Source: Paenibacillus kribbensis | GTDB lineage: Bacteria; Bacillota; Bacilli; Paenibacillales; Paenibacillaceae | Assembly: GCF_002240415.1 (NCBI RefSeq) | Contig: NZ_CP020028.1 | Coordinates: forward strand, 749,501-813,500 | Length of the DNA stretch: 64,000 nucleotides | Direction of reading: 5' to 3' | In this document: positions 18,695-27,100 of the stretch, in pieces | How the letters are laid out: each line of letters opens with the position of its first letter | Numbering within the stretch: the first letter of the stretch is position 1 | Made by a program: the position numbers and the translations under genes | Notes under the pieces: generated by a model | Database searches by the model: none | What the model was told of the DNA's origin: nothing | Seen by the model: only the letters and a program-made list of their open reading frames with translations

Positions 18695-20230
18695 TCAATT
18701 GATAGGAGAAGATGGTGTATGCGGTTGTTCTGAACGTATTACCATCTGCACTGCATTCTGCCAACCTGTATAAAGCCGCTGACGGCTGACTTCGTCCATG
18801 CTAGGAGTGTAGTGCTCATACAGATTCTGATCAGAGGTGTTTCCGGTGACGATGCTAGGATCTGGCCAGTATCCGACTCCGAGACCGCCCAGATACACAG
18901 AGCCCATTGCAGACAGCTCGGCACAGGTAGAGCGGGTAACATGGGTACCCAGGATATCTGCCTGGAACTGCATTAGCCAGCTGTTAGATGAGGCTCCGCC
19001 ATCCGTACGCAGACTAGTCAGAGGTACACCGGATTGTTCTCGTATAAATTCTACTGCATCTCTCACCTGATACCCGATACTCTCCAGCGCTGCCCGTACA
19101 ATATGCGCTTTGCCGCTTCCACGGGTCATGCCCAGAATGGCAGCACGCGCAGAAGGGTTCCAGTAGGGAGCACCTAAACCGACAAAAGCAGGAACCAGAT
19201 ATACGCCCTCATTGTCCTGCAATTCGGTGACCATTGCTTGCATTTCCTCAAATGACGAGAATAGTCCCAGATTATCCCTTGTCCATTTTATGCTGTCTCC
19301 GGTCGTGCGTATAACGGCTTCCAAGGCATAAGTAACCTTGCCTGAAGCACCCCAGGCAATCGTTGTGACAAGACCTTCACCGCCCTGTACGGGCTGTGAG
19401 CCAATATTCATAAGGACCGACGTTCCAGTTCCATACGTCGCTTTGGCGTCGCCAGTTTCAAAGCAACGGTGTCCGTACAGTGCGCCCTGTGAATCTCCGA
19501 TTATCCCTGATATCGCTACTTGTTCGTCCCATAATTGCGCTTCCTGTGTATAGCCATACAAGGCATCTGATGCTTTAACCTCAGGAAGCAGGGAGGAGGG
19601 AACACCAAATATGTTGCACAAATCCATATCCCAAGCCAGGGTATGGATGTTAAAGAGGGAAGTACGACTGGCATTGCTGTAATCGGTTGCATGTATTTGA
19701 CCGCCAGTAAGTTTCCATAGCAGCCAGCTGTCAATGGTCCCTGCAAGCAATCTGCCTTCAGCAAGCAGTTGGGGCGCATGAGGCGCATGTTCCAAAATCC
19801 ATTTAAACTTGGCAGCAGAGAAATAAGGATCGAGCATTAGACCCGTCTTGGAGCGAATCATATCTTCATAGCCATCATCTTTCAACTGTGCGCAGACCTC
19901 TGCCGTCCGCTGGCACTGCCATACAATGGCATTATAGACAGGCAAACCGGTAGTACGGTCCCAGATCAGAGCCGTTTCTCGCTGATTCGTAATGGTGACT
20001 GCGGCCAGCGAGGAAGGAGAAAGCCCGGCTTTCTCCAGCACGCCTTTCGCAGCAATAAGCACATTGTGATATATCTCAAGCGGATCATGTTCAACCCAGC
20101 CCGGCCGGGGGTAATATTGTTTGTGCTCCAAAGAATAACGGGCAATCACTTCGCCCTGCCGATTGACCAGCAGTGTTTTGGTTCCGGAAGTGCTTTGATC
20201 GATCGCCAGAATATAGGTCTCGATATTCAT
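18695..20230 (-). CDS. FGGY-family carbohydrate kinase (glycerol kinase-like)
   Basis: This 511-residue two-domain FGGY kinase begins YILAIDQSTSGTKTLLV, an ATP-site motif with the catalytic region following. TNQRETALIWDR and VWQCQRTAE resemble glycerol kinase. DGGASSNSWLMQFQADILG and ELSAMGSVYLGGL form the C-terminal FGGY signature. As the last gene of an isomerase and split-transketolase operon, it is more likely to phosphorylate the ketose made by the isomerase, such as apulose, xylulose or ribulose, than glycerol. No glpF or glpD is nearby. Fold and reaction class are clear; substrate is inferred. Confidence 0.85.
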   Translation of the reverse strand: MNIETYILAIDQSTSGTKTLLVNRQGEVIARYSLEHKQYYPRPGWVEHDPLEIYHNVLIAAKGVLEKAGLSPSSLAAVTITNQRETALIWDRTTGLPVYNAIVWQCQRTAEVCAQLKDDGYEDMIRSKTGLMLDPYFSAAKFKWILEHAPHAPQLLAEGRLLAGTIDSWLLWKLTGGQIHATDYSNASRTSLFNIHTLAWDMDLCNIFGVPSSLLPEVKASDALYGYTQEAQLWDEQVAISGIIGDSQGALYGHRCFETGDAKATYGTGTSVLMNIGSQPVQGGEGLVTTIAWGASGKVTYALEAVIRTTGDSIKWTRDNLGLFSSFEEMQAMVTELQDNEGVYLVPAFVGLGAPYWNPSARAAILGMTRGSGKAHIVRAALESIGYQVRDAVEFIREQSGVPLTSLRTDGGASSNSWLMQFQADILGTHVTRSTCAELSAMGSVYLGGLGVGYWPDPSIVTGNTSDQNLYEHYTPSMDEVSRQRLYTGWQNAVQMVIRSEQPHTPSSPIN

Positions 20231-20245
20231 TACAGCTACAGCTCC

Positions 20246-21181
20246 TTACTTGTTAATCAGTTCGAGCGCAATCTTGTTGATATTCCCAGGTGTAAGCCCG
20301 TAATGTTCAAATACTTCAGCTGTTTTGCCCGCAATCGCCGGCTCATCCGGTATGCCCAGTACTTTCATTGGAACGGGTTGATTTTGAACCACGACTTCTG
20401 CTACGGCAGCACCCAAGCCTCCGAATACACTGTGCTCTTCCACGGTGATAATGCCTCCGGTTTCGCGCGCTGCGGCGATGATTGCTTCCTCATCAAGAGG
20501 CTTGATGGTGTGCATATTGAGGACACGTGCTTTCACACCCGCTTGCTGGAGTAACTCAGCCGCATCCAGAATGATACGGACGGTTTCACCAGCGCCAATC
20601 AGAGTAATGTCTGATCCTTCTCGTAAGGTGACAGCTTTTCCAATTTCGAACGGATAATCATCGGACGAATAGACATCTTCAACAGCAGTGCGTCCGATCC
20701 GCACATATGCACCTCCGTTATGCTGAACCAGCGCTTCGGTCATTTTTTTGGTTTCATGACGATCGGCGGGCAGCAAGACCATTAAACCTGGAATCGCTCT
20801 GGCCACGGCAATATCCTGAACAGAGTGATGGGACATTCCCAATGCACCGTAGCTGACACCGCCGCTTATCCCGATCAGCTTTACATTGGTCCCGGAATAG
20901 GCTACATCTACCTTGATTTGCTCAATACTACGCATGCTGAGGAAACAGGCAGGAGAGGTGACGAACGGCTTTTTACCACTGTGGGCGAGTCCGGCTGATA
21001 TACCGACGATATTTTGCTCGGCAATGCCTACCTCCACAAATTGTTCGGGATATGCAGCTGCAAAAGGAGCCATGGCAGCAGAACCGCGGGAATCACTAGC
21101 CAACACCATAATATCCCGATCTTCTTTGGCAAGGCTAAGCAGTGTTTCACAGATGACCTGACGATTTGGGATTTTGTTCAT
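20246..21181 (-). CDS. transketolase C-terminal subunit
   Basis: This 311-residue protein has the pyrimidine-binding and C-terminal domains of a split transketolase. VEVGIAEQNIVGISAGLA near residue 50 has the Glu that activates thiamine diphosphate. GGVSYGALGMSHHSVQDIA and ITVEEHSVFGGLG are also characteristic. It pairs with the N-terminal subunit encoded 3 bp upstream. Split transketolases of this type often belong to dedicated sugar pathways rather than the housekeeping pentose phosphate pathway. Confidence 0.93.
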   Translation of the reverse strand: MNKIPNRQVICETLLSLAKEDRDIMVLASDSRGSAAMAPFAAAYPEQFVEVGIAEQNIVGISAGLAHSGKKPFVTSPACFLSMRSIEQIKVDVAYSGTNVKLIGISGGVSYGALGMSHHSVQDIAVARAIPGLMVLLPADRHETKKMTEALVQHNGGAYVRIGRTAVEDVYSSDDYPFEIGKAVTLREGSDITLIGAGETVRIILDAAELLQQAGVKARVLNMHTIKPLDEEAIIAAARETGGIITVEEHSVFGGLGAAVAEVVVQNQPVPMKVLGIPDEPAIAGKTAEVFEHYGLTPGNINKIALELINK

Positions 21182-21184
21182 TGT

Positions 21185-22030
21185 TTATTTCACCTGTCCT
21201 TCCCCGGATAATTCGTCTATTTTTTGCTGTAGTTCAGTCAGTCCGCGTTCAAGCTCTTCATCGTTTGGAACATGGTGATGCCATCCTGGAACACCCTCGG
21301 CAAAGGATACACCTTTTCCTTTTATCGTGTTTGCCAGCACCAACGTTGGTTTGCCTTCAATTTCGGGGACGTTGCGGAATGTTTGAACCAGTTCCTCCAT
21401 GCTGTTACCGTCAATGGAGATGACATTCCAGCCGAAGGCAGCCCACTTCTCCTCGAGTGGCTCAAGTCCCATAACCTCCTCGGTTGTACCGCTGATTTGC
21501 AGGCCGTTGCGGTCAATGATACCGACAAGATTATCCAGTTTGTAATGGGCACCTGCCATAGCAGCTTCCCAGTTGGAGCCTTCAGCTTGCTCCCCGTCAC
21601 CCATCAGACAGAATACACGGTAGGATCGTCCGTCACGCTTGGCAGCCAGCGCCATCCCGACTGAGATGGGGAGGCCATGGCCCAATGCGCCTGTATTCAT
21701 CTCAATGCCGGGAACTTTATTGTTCGGATGTCCAATCAGACGGGTTCCGAATTGGCTGTAGGTTTTCAGTTCTTCTTTTGGGAAAAAACCACGGTCTGCC
21801 AGAATGCACCATAAAGATTCGACGGAATGTCCCTTGCTGGCAACAAAGCGGTCGCGCTCCTCCCATTTAGGATTAGCGACATCAATATTCATGATTTCGT
21901 AGTACAGAGCGGTGAGTATGTCCGTGTTGCTCAGCGAGCCTCCCGTATGCCCTGTTTTGGCACGATGAATAATGGTGAGCAGATCCTGACGGATTTGTGC
22001 GGCTTTGATTTTCAAGTCTTGGATTTCCAT
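21185..22030 (-). CDS. transketolase N-terminal subunit
   Basis: This 281-residue protein carries the TPP-diphosphate domain. The motif starts GDGEQAEGSNWEAAM near residue 145 and ends at IIDRNG about 30 residues later. HTGGSLS and GHGLPISVGMALA are typical of transketolase. It needs the downstream subunit to be active. Its start is 24 bp after the isomerase stop, with an AGGAGG site. Confidence 0.93.
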   Translation of the reverse strand: MEIQDLKIKAAQIRQDLLTIIHRAKTGHTGGSLSNTDILTALYYEIMNIDVANPKWEERDRFVASKGHSVESLWCILADRGFFPKEELKTYSQFGTRLIGHPNNKVPGIEMNTGALGHGLPISVGMALAAKRDGRSYRVFCLMGDGEQAEGSNWEAAMAGAHYKLDNLVGIIDRNGLQISGTTEEVMGLEPLEEKWAAFGWNVISIDGNSMEELVQTFRNVPEIEGKPTLVLANTIKGKGVSFAEGVPGWHHHVPNDEELERGLTELQQKIDELSGEGQVK

Positions 22031-22054
22031 AGTGTCCTCCTTGAAATAATATAG

Positions 22055-23515
22055 TTAAACCAGAATGTTCGACTTAGTGACAGTGAGATCGGAGCCGCGC
22101 AACCAGCGTTGGATCTCCTGTTCGGTAGGATCTACCGGGTCTGCCTTGACGCCTGGAAGGTAATTGCAGGCCTCGTAGAGAGCCGGGATGACGTTAGCGT
22201 GAATGCCAACAGAGTGGTGGACGTAAGGACCTTTGACGAGCTTTTCTTCCCATAACGGCCAGTCGTTGACTTCTACCCAAACATACGAGCCGCGGGTATA
22301 AGGTCCCTCAATCCCTTTCGCTTTGCCGAGGAAAATGGAATACTCCCCGTGGTCACCATCAAAACGAGCGATGGTCATGCCGCCGCCTTTAATTTCTCCT
22401 TCATGTGTGCCTGGCGCGTGATCATCGAACAGGAAGTGCTTGCGCAGCTTGGGTTTGTTCTCAATGGACATGGATACTGGGAAATTCCCGCAGTGGAATA
22501 GAAGTTCTCCATTGTCATTCTCAGGGTGGCGTACCGTAATATCAGCAAAAAAGGTCGGCAGTTCGTTCATCGCAGCCGCTTGTACCATAACCGAAGTAAT
22601 AGCTCCGTGAATATCAGTTTCGCAGGTGACCGGAATTTGTTCATCTGTCAAAATGGCATTTGCCAGGCAAGGCATAATTCCCATGGCTTCCTGAAGGGCG
22701 GACCAGCATTGGATGGCGATGGCTGTGCTTCCCGTTTCGACAGCATAGGATTTCATGGCTACTTTAAGTGCAGCGATTCGTCTGACATCATCTTCGGTGA
22801 CTTCACTGTAATCCAGCTTCTCTTTGATGTAATCAATCGCTTCGGAAAGTTCAGCACTGCTCCCGGATGCAATTTTCTTGGAACGAAGCTGAATATCTAC
22901 CAGCGTAATCGGATGGATTTCAATACCGAATCGTTCCAACAGTTCTCCTTCATTGCAGATCATGGTCCAAAAGGAAGCGGGGCGAGGGCCAATCTGGAGA
23001 ATCCGTAACCTATTGAACTGTCGTACTACATTGGCGGCAGAGATAAAGTTGTTAAACCCTCGTTCAAATACCGGATCAGTCACACGACTGTTGGTTATAT
23101 AGGTAAATGGGACATTAAAGCGGCGAAGCACTTTTCCGCTGGCGAACAATCCACACTGGGTATCCCGCAATCTCATGCCGTCGGCCAAAGGGGCCTCATC
23201 ACGTGGACCCCACAATAGAACCGGCTTGCCAAGCGCCTTGCCCACACGGGCAACCGTATCCTCAGTTCCAAAATTGCAATGGGGGAAGAAAACGGCGTCG
23301 ACTTCCTCTTCCTTAAAACGTTTGATAATCAAGTCAGCGTTAATATGATCGTCGTATAGCAATCCTTCTTCATTAAGCCCTTCCAAATCCACAATATCAA
23401 TGTTCATCCCGAAGCTCTCGATTTGTTTGCGAATGGCAACTTTGTAGCGGAATGCATCCTCAGCACTGAAGGTAAATCGTCGTGTAGGTGCATAACCCAG
23501 TTTCAGCTTTTTCAT
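22055..23515 (-). CDS. L-fucose/L-arabinose isomerase-family protein
   Basis: This 486-residue protein has the FucI/AraA fold: an N-terminal Rossmann-like domain (VDAVFFPHCNFGTEDTVARV, LLWGPRDE), a middle domain, and a C-terminal domain with CETDIHGAITSVMVQAA and HHSVGIHANV supplying Glu, Asp and His metal ligands. Such enzymes interconvert aldoses and ketoses. The first gene of an operon with split transketolase and an FGGY kinase, it probably makes the ketose for the kinase. The sequence is not close to classical AraA or FucI as remembered, so the sugar is open. D-apiose, L-fucose and pentoses are candidates. Confidence 0.8.
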   Translation of the reverse strand: MKKLKLGYAPTRRFTFSAEDAFRYKVAIRKQIESFGMNIDIVDLEGLNEEGLLYDDHINADLIIKRFKEEEVDAVFFPHCNFGTEDTVARVGKALGKPVLLWGPRDEAPLADGMRLRDTQCGLFASGKVLRRFNVPFTYITNSRVTDPVFERGFNNFISAANVVRQFNRLRILQIGPRPASFWTMICNEGELLERFGIEIHPITLVDIQLRSKKIASGSSAELSEAIDYIKEKLDYSEVTEDDVRRIAALKVAMKSYAVETGSTAIAIQCWSALQEAMGIMPCLANAILTDEQIPVTCETDIHGAITSVMVQAAAMNELPTFFADITVRHPENDNGELLFHCGNFPVSMSIENKPKLRKHFLFDDHAPGTHEGEIKGGGMTIARFDGDHGEYSIFLGKAKGIEGPYTRGSYVWVEVNDWPLWEEKLVKGPYVHHSVGIHANVIPALYEACNYLPGVKADPVDPTEQEIQRWLRGSDLTVTKSNILV

Positions 23516-23555
23516 TAATAACTCTCCTTTACTAGAAGTAAATAAACTGAAATGA

Positions 23556-23587
23556 GACTAAACAAGACTAAACTAAATCAACTAAAA
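23556..23587. promoter_or_regulatory. ACTAAAC repeat cluster, proximal operator candidate
   Basis: GACTAAAC occurs at 23556-23563 and 23566-23573, exactly 10 bp apart. The variants ACTAAATC (23572-23579) and AACTAAAA (23580-23587) follow. The cluster lies between the reverse-strand promoter at 23613-23641 and the isomerase start, in the 5' leader of the operon. It is the mirror image of the motif at 23671-23690. Confidence 0.5.
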
Positions 23588-23612
23588 TGTATGAAGTTTT
23601 ATTTTCGAAATC

Positions 23613-23641
23613 ATCGTATCACCTCTATAAACCGCTGTCAA
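23613..23641 (-). promoter_or_regulatory. promoter of the isomerase operon
   Basis: On the reverse strand TTGACA (23641-23636), a 17-nt spacer and TACGAT (23618-23613) fit a sigma-A promoter. It is the best candidate to drive the isomerase, transketolase and kinase genes. Operator-like repeats lie on both sides. Confidence 0.6.
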
Positions 23642-23670
23642 TTGGCTGAATTCTAATAAAAATCATTATT

Positions 23671-23716
23671 TAGTTTAGTTAGTCTAGTTGAATTATCTAA
23701 ACTTATAGATTATATT
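23671..23716 (+). promoter_or_regulatory. lacI-type gene promoter with GTTTAGT operator cluster
   Basis: TAGTTTAGTTAGTCTAGTTG (23671-23690) carries inverted copies of the ACTAAAC motif. It overlaps TTGAAT (23688-23693), which with a 17-nt spacer and TATATT (23711-23716) forms a plausible promoter for the LacI-family gene. The arrangement suggests autoregulation and possible looping between the two clusters. Confidence 0.5.
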
Positions 23717-23898
23717 TAGAACAAATCACATATATAGTATGCTTTCTCACCAAATTTTCAGGAATAAAATGAATAATATTATAAATAAAGAAACTAAATT
23801 TATATCGATAAATATATTAATCTATTGCATCTGTTTATTCATATATGTAAACTGACTTTAACGGTTAGCCGTATTTTATATAGATGGAGAATCAATTT

Positions 23899-24951
23899 AT
23901 GAAAATGGAAGATATCGCCCAAATGGCTAATGTTTCTAAATCGGCTGTTTCTCTTGCTTTTAGTGGTAAGCCGGGGATTAGTCCTGAAACACGAGAGCAT
24001 ATACTTCAAATCGCTCATCAAGTTGGTTACATGCCGAAGAGCCGAGCCTCACATCAGAAGAAAGGCGATAAAGCGTTGCTGTTTCTAGTGTGTACTAGCT
24101 CCGGTATTGTTTTTGAGCAATATGATCAACAGCCCTTTTTTAAGTCACTGATCTATTTCATAGAAGAAAACTGCCGCCAAAAAGGTTATAAACTAATTTT
24201 TTCGACAGTAAATGTAGAATTTTTTGAAGAAGAAATTAAACATGTGTTTGAGGAAAAATATAGTGATGGTGCCATTGTTCTCGGAACAAATTTGACACGC
24301 TGGCAGATCGAAGAAATACATCATATCATGCCTAATTTGGTTGTACTGGATACTTGTTTTGACACGTTGCCCGTACAATTTATCGGTATTAATAACCGTA
24401 TAGGAGCTTACCAGGCAGGAGCACATTTATGCCAACTTGGTCATACTTCAATAGGTTATATTGCTTCAAATGTACGTATTCATAATTTTGAGGAGCGGCA
24501 GCGAGGATTTATGGAGGCATTAGAGGAATTTCAGATCGATATCCCCACATCTCGGCGTTTGTCGGTGGCCCCAACCATTCTAAGCTCACAGGAATCGCTT
24601 AAAAAACAATTGACTGAATATTTGAGTGATGATCGACAACTTCCGACGGCGTGGTTTTGTGAATGTGACTACATTGCGATAAGTGCGATTAAAACATTAA
24701 CCGAGATGGGGATTAAAGTGCCCGAGGAATGCTCAGTTATAGGGTTCGACAATATTAATGAATCATTAATTATTACTCCAGAGTTGACAACGATCCATGT
24801 TGAGAAAGAGCGAATGGCTGAGCTTGCCGTCGATCTGTTGACTAGAGCCATCGAAACAGGCCCTAAAATGCAATCTAAAATTACAGTCGATACCCGGTTT
24901 GTAGAGCGTAAATCGTGTGCGCCTCCTAGCCCACGAGATTTGAATAATTAA
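23899..24951 (+). CDS. LacI-family transcriptional regulator
   Basis: The ~350-residue regulator has an N-terminal LacI helix-turn-helix (MEDIAQMANVSKSAVSLAFS) with the hinge helix following, and a periplasmic-binding-protein-like sensor domain with VIGFDNINES and TTIHVEKERM. A frame opens at 23884, but GGAGA at 23886-23890 is spaced correctly for the ATG at 23899. It is divergent from the isomerase operon, so that operon is its likely target, with the pathway sugar or its phosphate as inducer. ACTAAAC clusters lie at both promoters. Confidence 0.9.
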   Translation: MKMEDIAQMANVSKSAVSLAFSGKPGISPETREHILQIAHQVGYMPKSRASHQKKGDKALLFLVCTSSGIVFEQYDQQPFFKSLIYFIEENCRQKGYKLIFSTVNVEFFEEEIKHVFEEKYSDGAIVLGTNLTRWQIEEIHHIMPNLVVLDTCFDTLPVQFIGINNRIGAYQAGAHLCQLGHTSIGYIASNVRIHNFEERQRGFMEALEEFQIDIPTSRRLSVAPTILSSQESLKKQLTEYLSDDRQLPTAWFCECDYIAISAIKTLTEMGIKVPEECSVIGFDNINESLIITPELTTIHVEKERMAELAVDLLTRAIETGPKMQSKITVDTRFVERKSCAPPSPRDLNN

Positions 24952-25035
24952 AAAGTAGACGCTTTTTCGTCAAACAGGCATCTGTGGTAAATGCCAACCG
25001 ATTAGATCGCCGATTTCAGGCAGATTCCCCTTTAT

Positions 25036-25069
25036 CCAAGCCGCTTAGCCGCAAGCCTAAGCGGCTTGG
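25036..25069. terminator. hairpin between convergent lacI-type and glycosyltransferase genes
   Basis: CCAAGCCGCTTA and TAAGCGGCTTGG form a perfect 12-bp stem around a 10-nt loop. T runs are short on both sides. Its position between convergent genes fits a shared terminator. Confidence 0.65.
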
Positions 25070-25085
25070 AATTCTTGGAAACCAT

Positions 25086-26273
25086 TTACGCGAGCTCTTT
25101 TTGAAGATATGCATCAATTTTTGCGAGGGCTTCCTCTGTACCTCCAGATTGCTGGAAGCTATCATTTATTTTTTGTACACCCTCTTTATATGCTGCGTTC
25201 GACATCACTTCATGTACGGCCTCTCTTAACGATTGTACATGGATACGGTCTCTGGTTATTCGATAGCCAGCTTGAAGCTCCGTTAACCGCTGCGCGACCA
25301 TTGGCTGATCCTTGTCCTGAGGTAGAACGACCAAGGGTACATTGAAGTGAATCCCTTCATTCACGCTGTTCATTCCACCATGCGTAATAAACACATCTGT
25401 ATGACGCAATACCTCCAATTGAGGAACATAGGGCGAAATGATAAAGTGCTCAGGGGCCGGATTGATTTTCGTAAAGTCGGCTTTCTCGCCAGCTGCAATC
25501 ACGACGATGCCTTCAAAATCGGAAAAAGCTTCAATACAGGTGTTAAAAAAGTCTTCAGTATGGTCCAGAACCGTTCCCATCGAAATATACAAAACTTTTT
25601 TACCCTGTAGTCTGTCCAGAGGGAATGAATTAGCCCCTTTGCGCTCTGGGAAGCTGGGACCAATAAAAAGATGCTCGTCCCCAAACTGTTCGCCTCTCGG
25701 TTGGAAATATTTGCTCGTATATACAACATTCAAAGCCCCTGAATTGTTCATAAATTGAACCATTTCTTTGGGAGCCACACCGAATTTTTCTTTCATGAAA
25801 TGCAGTGAAGTCGTGACTTGTTCACTAGGCTGAAACGGTATTTTAGCATCAGGGCGAAAGAGATTGACAGCCATCTGATGGTTTGAAATCAGAAAAGATG
25901 GCGATGAAGAAATGCCTGGAATATTCAAATAATCTCTCACTAATTCCCCGGCTCCAAATCTATCATAGAACACAAAGTCAAAATCAATGCTTTCAGACAG
26001 CTGCTTGGTGATTGCTAATATGTCCATCGAAGTCTGGATATGAATATTCATAAATGCGTTCAACCCAGCCGGAGTACTGGTATCAATGGAAGCCGTTCTG
26101 ATCAGATCGGGATGCAGGTGAACCGTTGCTCCAACTGCTTGGAGTCTGTCCTTGTATTTCTCAGTTGTAATGTAATGCACCTGATCCCCACGTGCTGCAA
26201 AGGCTTGCGTAATCCCGAGCGTAGGATTCACATGCCCTTCTGCCGGAAAGTTAACCATTAATATGTGCAGCAT
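25086..26273 (-). CDS. macrolide-type (MGT, GT1) glycosyltransferase
   Basis: This 395-residue GT-B fold enzyme starts HILMVNFPAEGHVNPTLGI, typical of YjiC/YojK-like MGT enzymes. HGGMNSVNEGIHFNVPLVVL near residue 285 is the UDP-sugar binding motif, with DQPMVAQRL following. These enzymes move glucose from UDP-glucose to hydrophobic aglycones such as macrolides, flavonoids or lipids. A defence role against antibiotics or plant phenolics is plausible. It stands alone, with no macrolide gene or regulator beside it. Confidence 0.9.
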   Translation of the reverse strand: MLHILMVNFPAEGHVNPTLGITQAFAARGDQVHYITTEKYKDRLQAVGATVHLHPDLIRTASIDTSTPAGLNAFMNIHIQTSMDILAITKQLSESIDFDFVFYDRFGAGELVRDYLNIPGISSSPSFLISNHQMAVNLFRPDAKIPFQPSEQVTTSLHFMKEKFGVAPKEMVQFMNNSGALNVVYTSKYFQPRGEQFGDEHLFIGPSFPERKGANSFPLDRLQGKKVLYISMGTVLDHTEDFFNTCIEAFSDFEGIVVIAAGEKADFTKINPAPEHFIISPYVPQLEVLRHTDVFITHGGMNSVNEGIHFNVPLVVLPQDKDQPMVAQRLTELQAGYRITRDRIHVQSLREAVHEVMSNAAYKEGVQKINDSFQQSGGTEEALAKIDAYLQKELA

Positions 26274-26475
26274 TCATCATCACTCCTGTTCGATTTTATC
26301 GAAGATCGCAGCTTTCACTGAATCTCTCTATTTATAATAACAATAATATTTATATTTTCAAATGATATCCTTTCTGTAAATGTGGTGCGAGCACATTAAA
26401 ATGGCATCAATATTTTTCCTGGTGTAACAGAGTACAGCCGCTGTATGGCATGTTTTTGGTGTTTGACGTGAAATT

Positions 26476-26506
26476 TGTATAACAAATATTTACCTCGTGC
26501 ATAGTA
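26476..26506 (+). promoter_or_regulatory. sigma-G-type sporulation promoter for sspH
   Basis: TGTATA (26476-26481), an 18-nt spacer and CATAGTA (26500-26506) fit the forespore sigma-G consensus (TGAATA, 17-18 nt, CATACTA) closely. It ends 38 bp before the sspH start, as expected for a forespore gene. Confidence 0.75.
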
Positions 26507-26543
26507 AAGATGAACTCTACTCAGCAAGGGAGGTTTTTCTAAA

Positions 26544-26738
26544 ATGAATGTTCAAAGAGCACGAGAAATAGCATCCTCTCCCATAATGGCGAATGTACTG
26601 TGTGAGGGGCAACCCATTTACATTCAGCATGTGAACGAGCAGAGTGAGACGGCACGCATCTATGCGCTGAATCATCCGGAGGAGGAGCGGGAAGTACCTT
26701 TGTACACATTAACAGAGCGAGATCAGAGCCTGGAATAA
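26544..26738 (+). CDS. sspH: small acid-soluble spore protein, H type
   Basis: This 64-residue protein resembles Bacillus SspH along its length: MNVQRAREIASSP, then PIYIQHVNEQSETARIYAL. SspH-type proteins are minor spore-core proteins made in the forespore. A GGGAGG site precedes the ATG, and a sigma-G promoter is in place. It shows that the organism sporulates. The unknown 56-residue gene 19 bp downstream is probably co-expressed. Confidence 0.88.
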   Translation: MNVQRAREIASSPIMANVLCEGQPIYIQHVNEQSETARIYALNHPEEEREVPLYTLTERDQSLE

Positions 26739-26757
26739 GAAAGGAGCGATATAAATA

Positions 26758-26928
26758 ATGAAACCAAATCAACAGAAAGTAGTCGAGGCGGACCGTTTGA
26801 ATTTTCGTGACCAGACTGATGATGTGGTCAGAGAAGTACCGGCCACGACGGATGCCAGCGAAGCAGTTGCAGCGATGACCTCACATATCAATAAATATGA
26901 TGTACCGGATGAGCTGGAGGAAAAATAG
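26758..26928 (+). CDS. 56-residue protein of unknown function, co-expressed with sspH
   Basis: A frame from ATG 26758 to TAG 26928, behind AAAGGAG, encodes a charged, mostly hydrophilic protein with no signal peptide or membrane segment. It starts MKPNQQKVVEADRLNF and ends YDVPDELEEK. It is acidic overall, lacks Cys, and may be largely helical. I do not recognise a family. It lies 19 bp after sspH and before a terminator, so it should be made in the forespore and may be a further minor spore protein. Confidence 0.75.
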   Translation: MKPNQQKVVEADRLNFRDQTDDVVREVPATTDASEAVAAMTSHINKYDVPDELEEK

Positions 26929-26937
26929 AGAATGACC

Positions 26938-26971
26938 AAGCGCGCACAGGATAACCTGCTGCGCGCTTTTT
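26938..26971 (+). terminator. terminator of the sspH operon
   Basis: AGCGCGCACAGG pairs with CCTGCTGCGCGCT around ATAA with a one-base bulge, followed by TTTTTAT. Confidence 0.8.
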
Positions 26972-26992
26972 ATATAATATCAGAAAAAAGTA

Positions 26993-27075
26993 TTGCATAT
27001 AGGTTTACTAGGTATTATGATAACAACAGATTTATATTTTTTTGTTTCTTTTAAAGGTATAAGGTTTAGACCTTA
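26993..27075 (+). promoter_or_regulatory. promoter and GntR-type operator of the peptide utilisation operon
   Basis: TTGCAT (26993-26998), a 17-nt spacer and TATGAT (27016-27021) form a promoter. Downstream, TAAGGT and ACCTTA (27060-27075) form a palindrome around TTAG whose centre GGTTTAGACC resembles FadR-subfamily operators. A related half-site GGTTTACT lies in the promoter spacer at 27002-27009. Autoregulation by the GntR protein is the natural reading. Confidence 0.55.
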
Positions 27076-27100
27076 AAGATTTATGGATCGGAGTGTTCGT

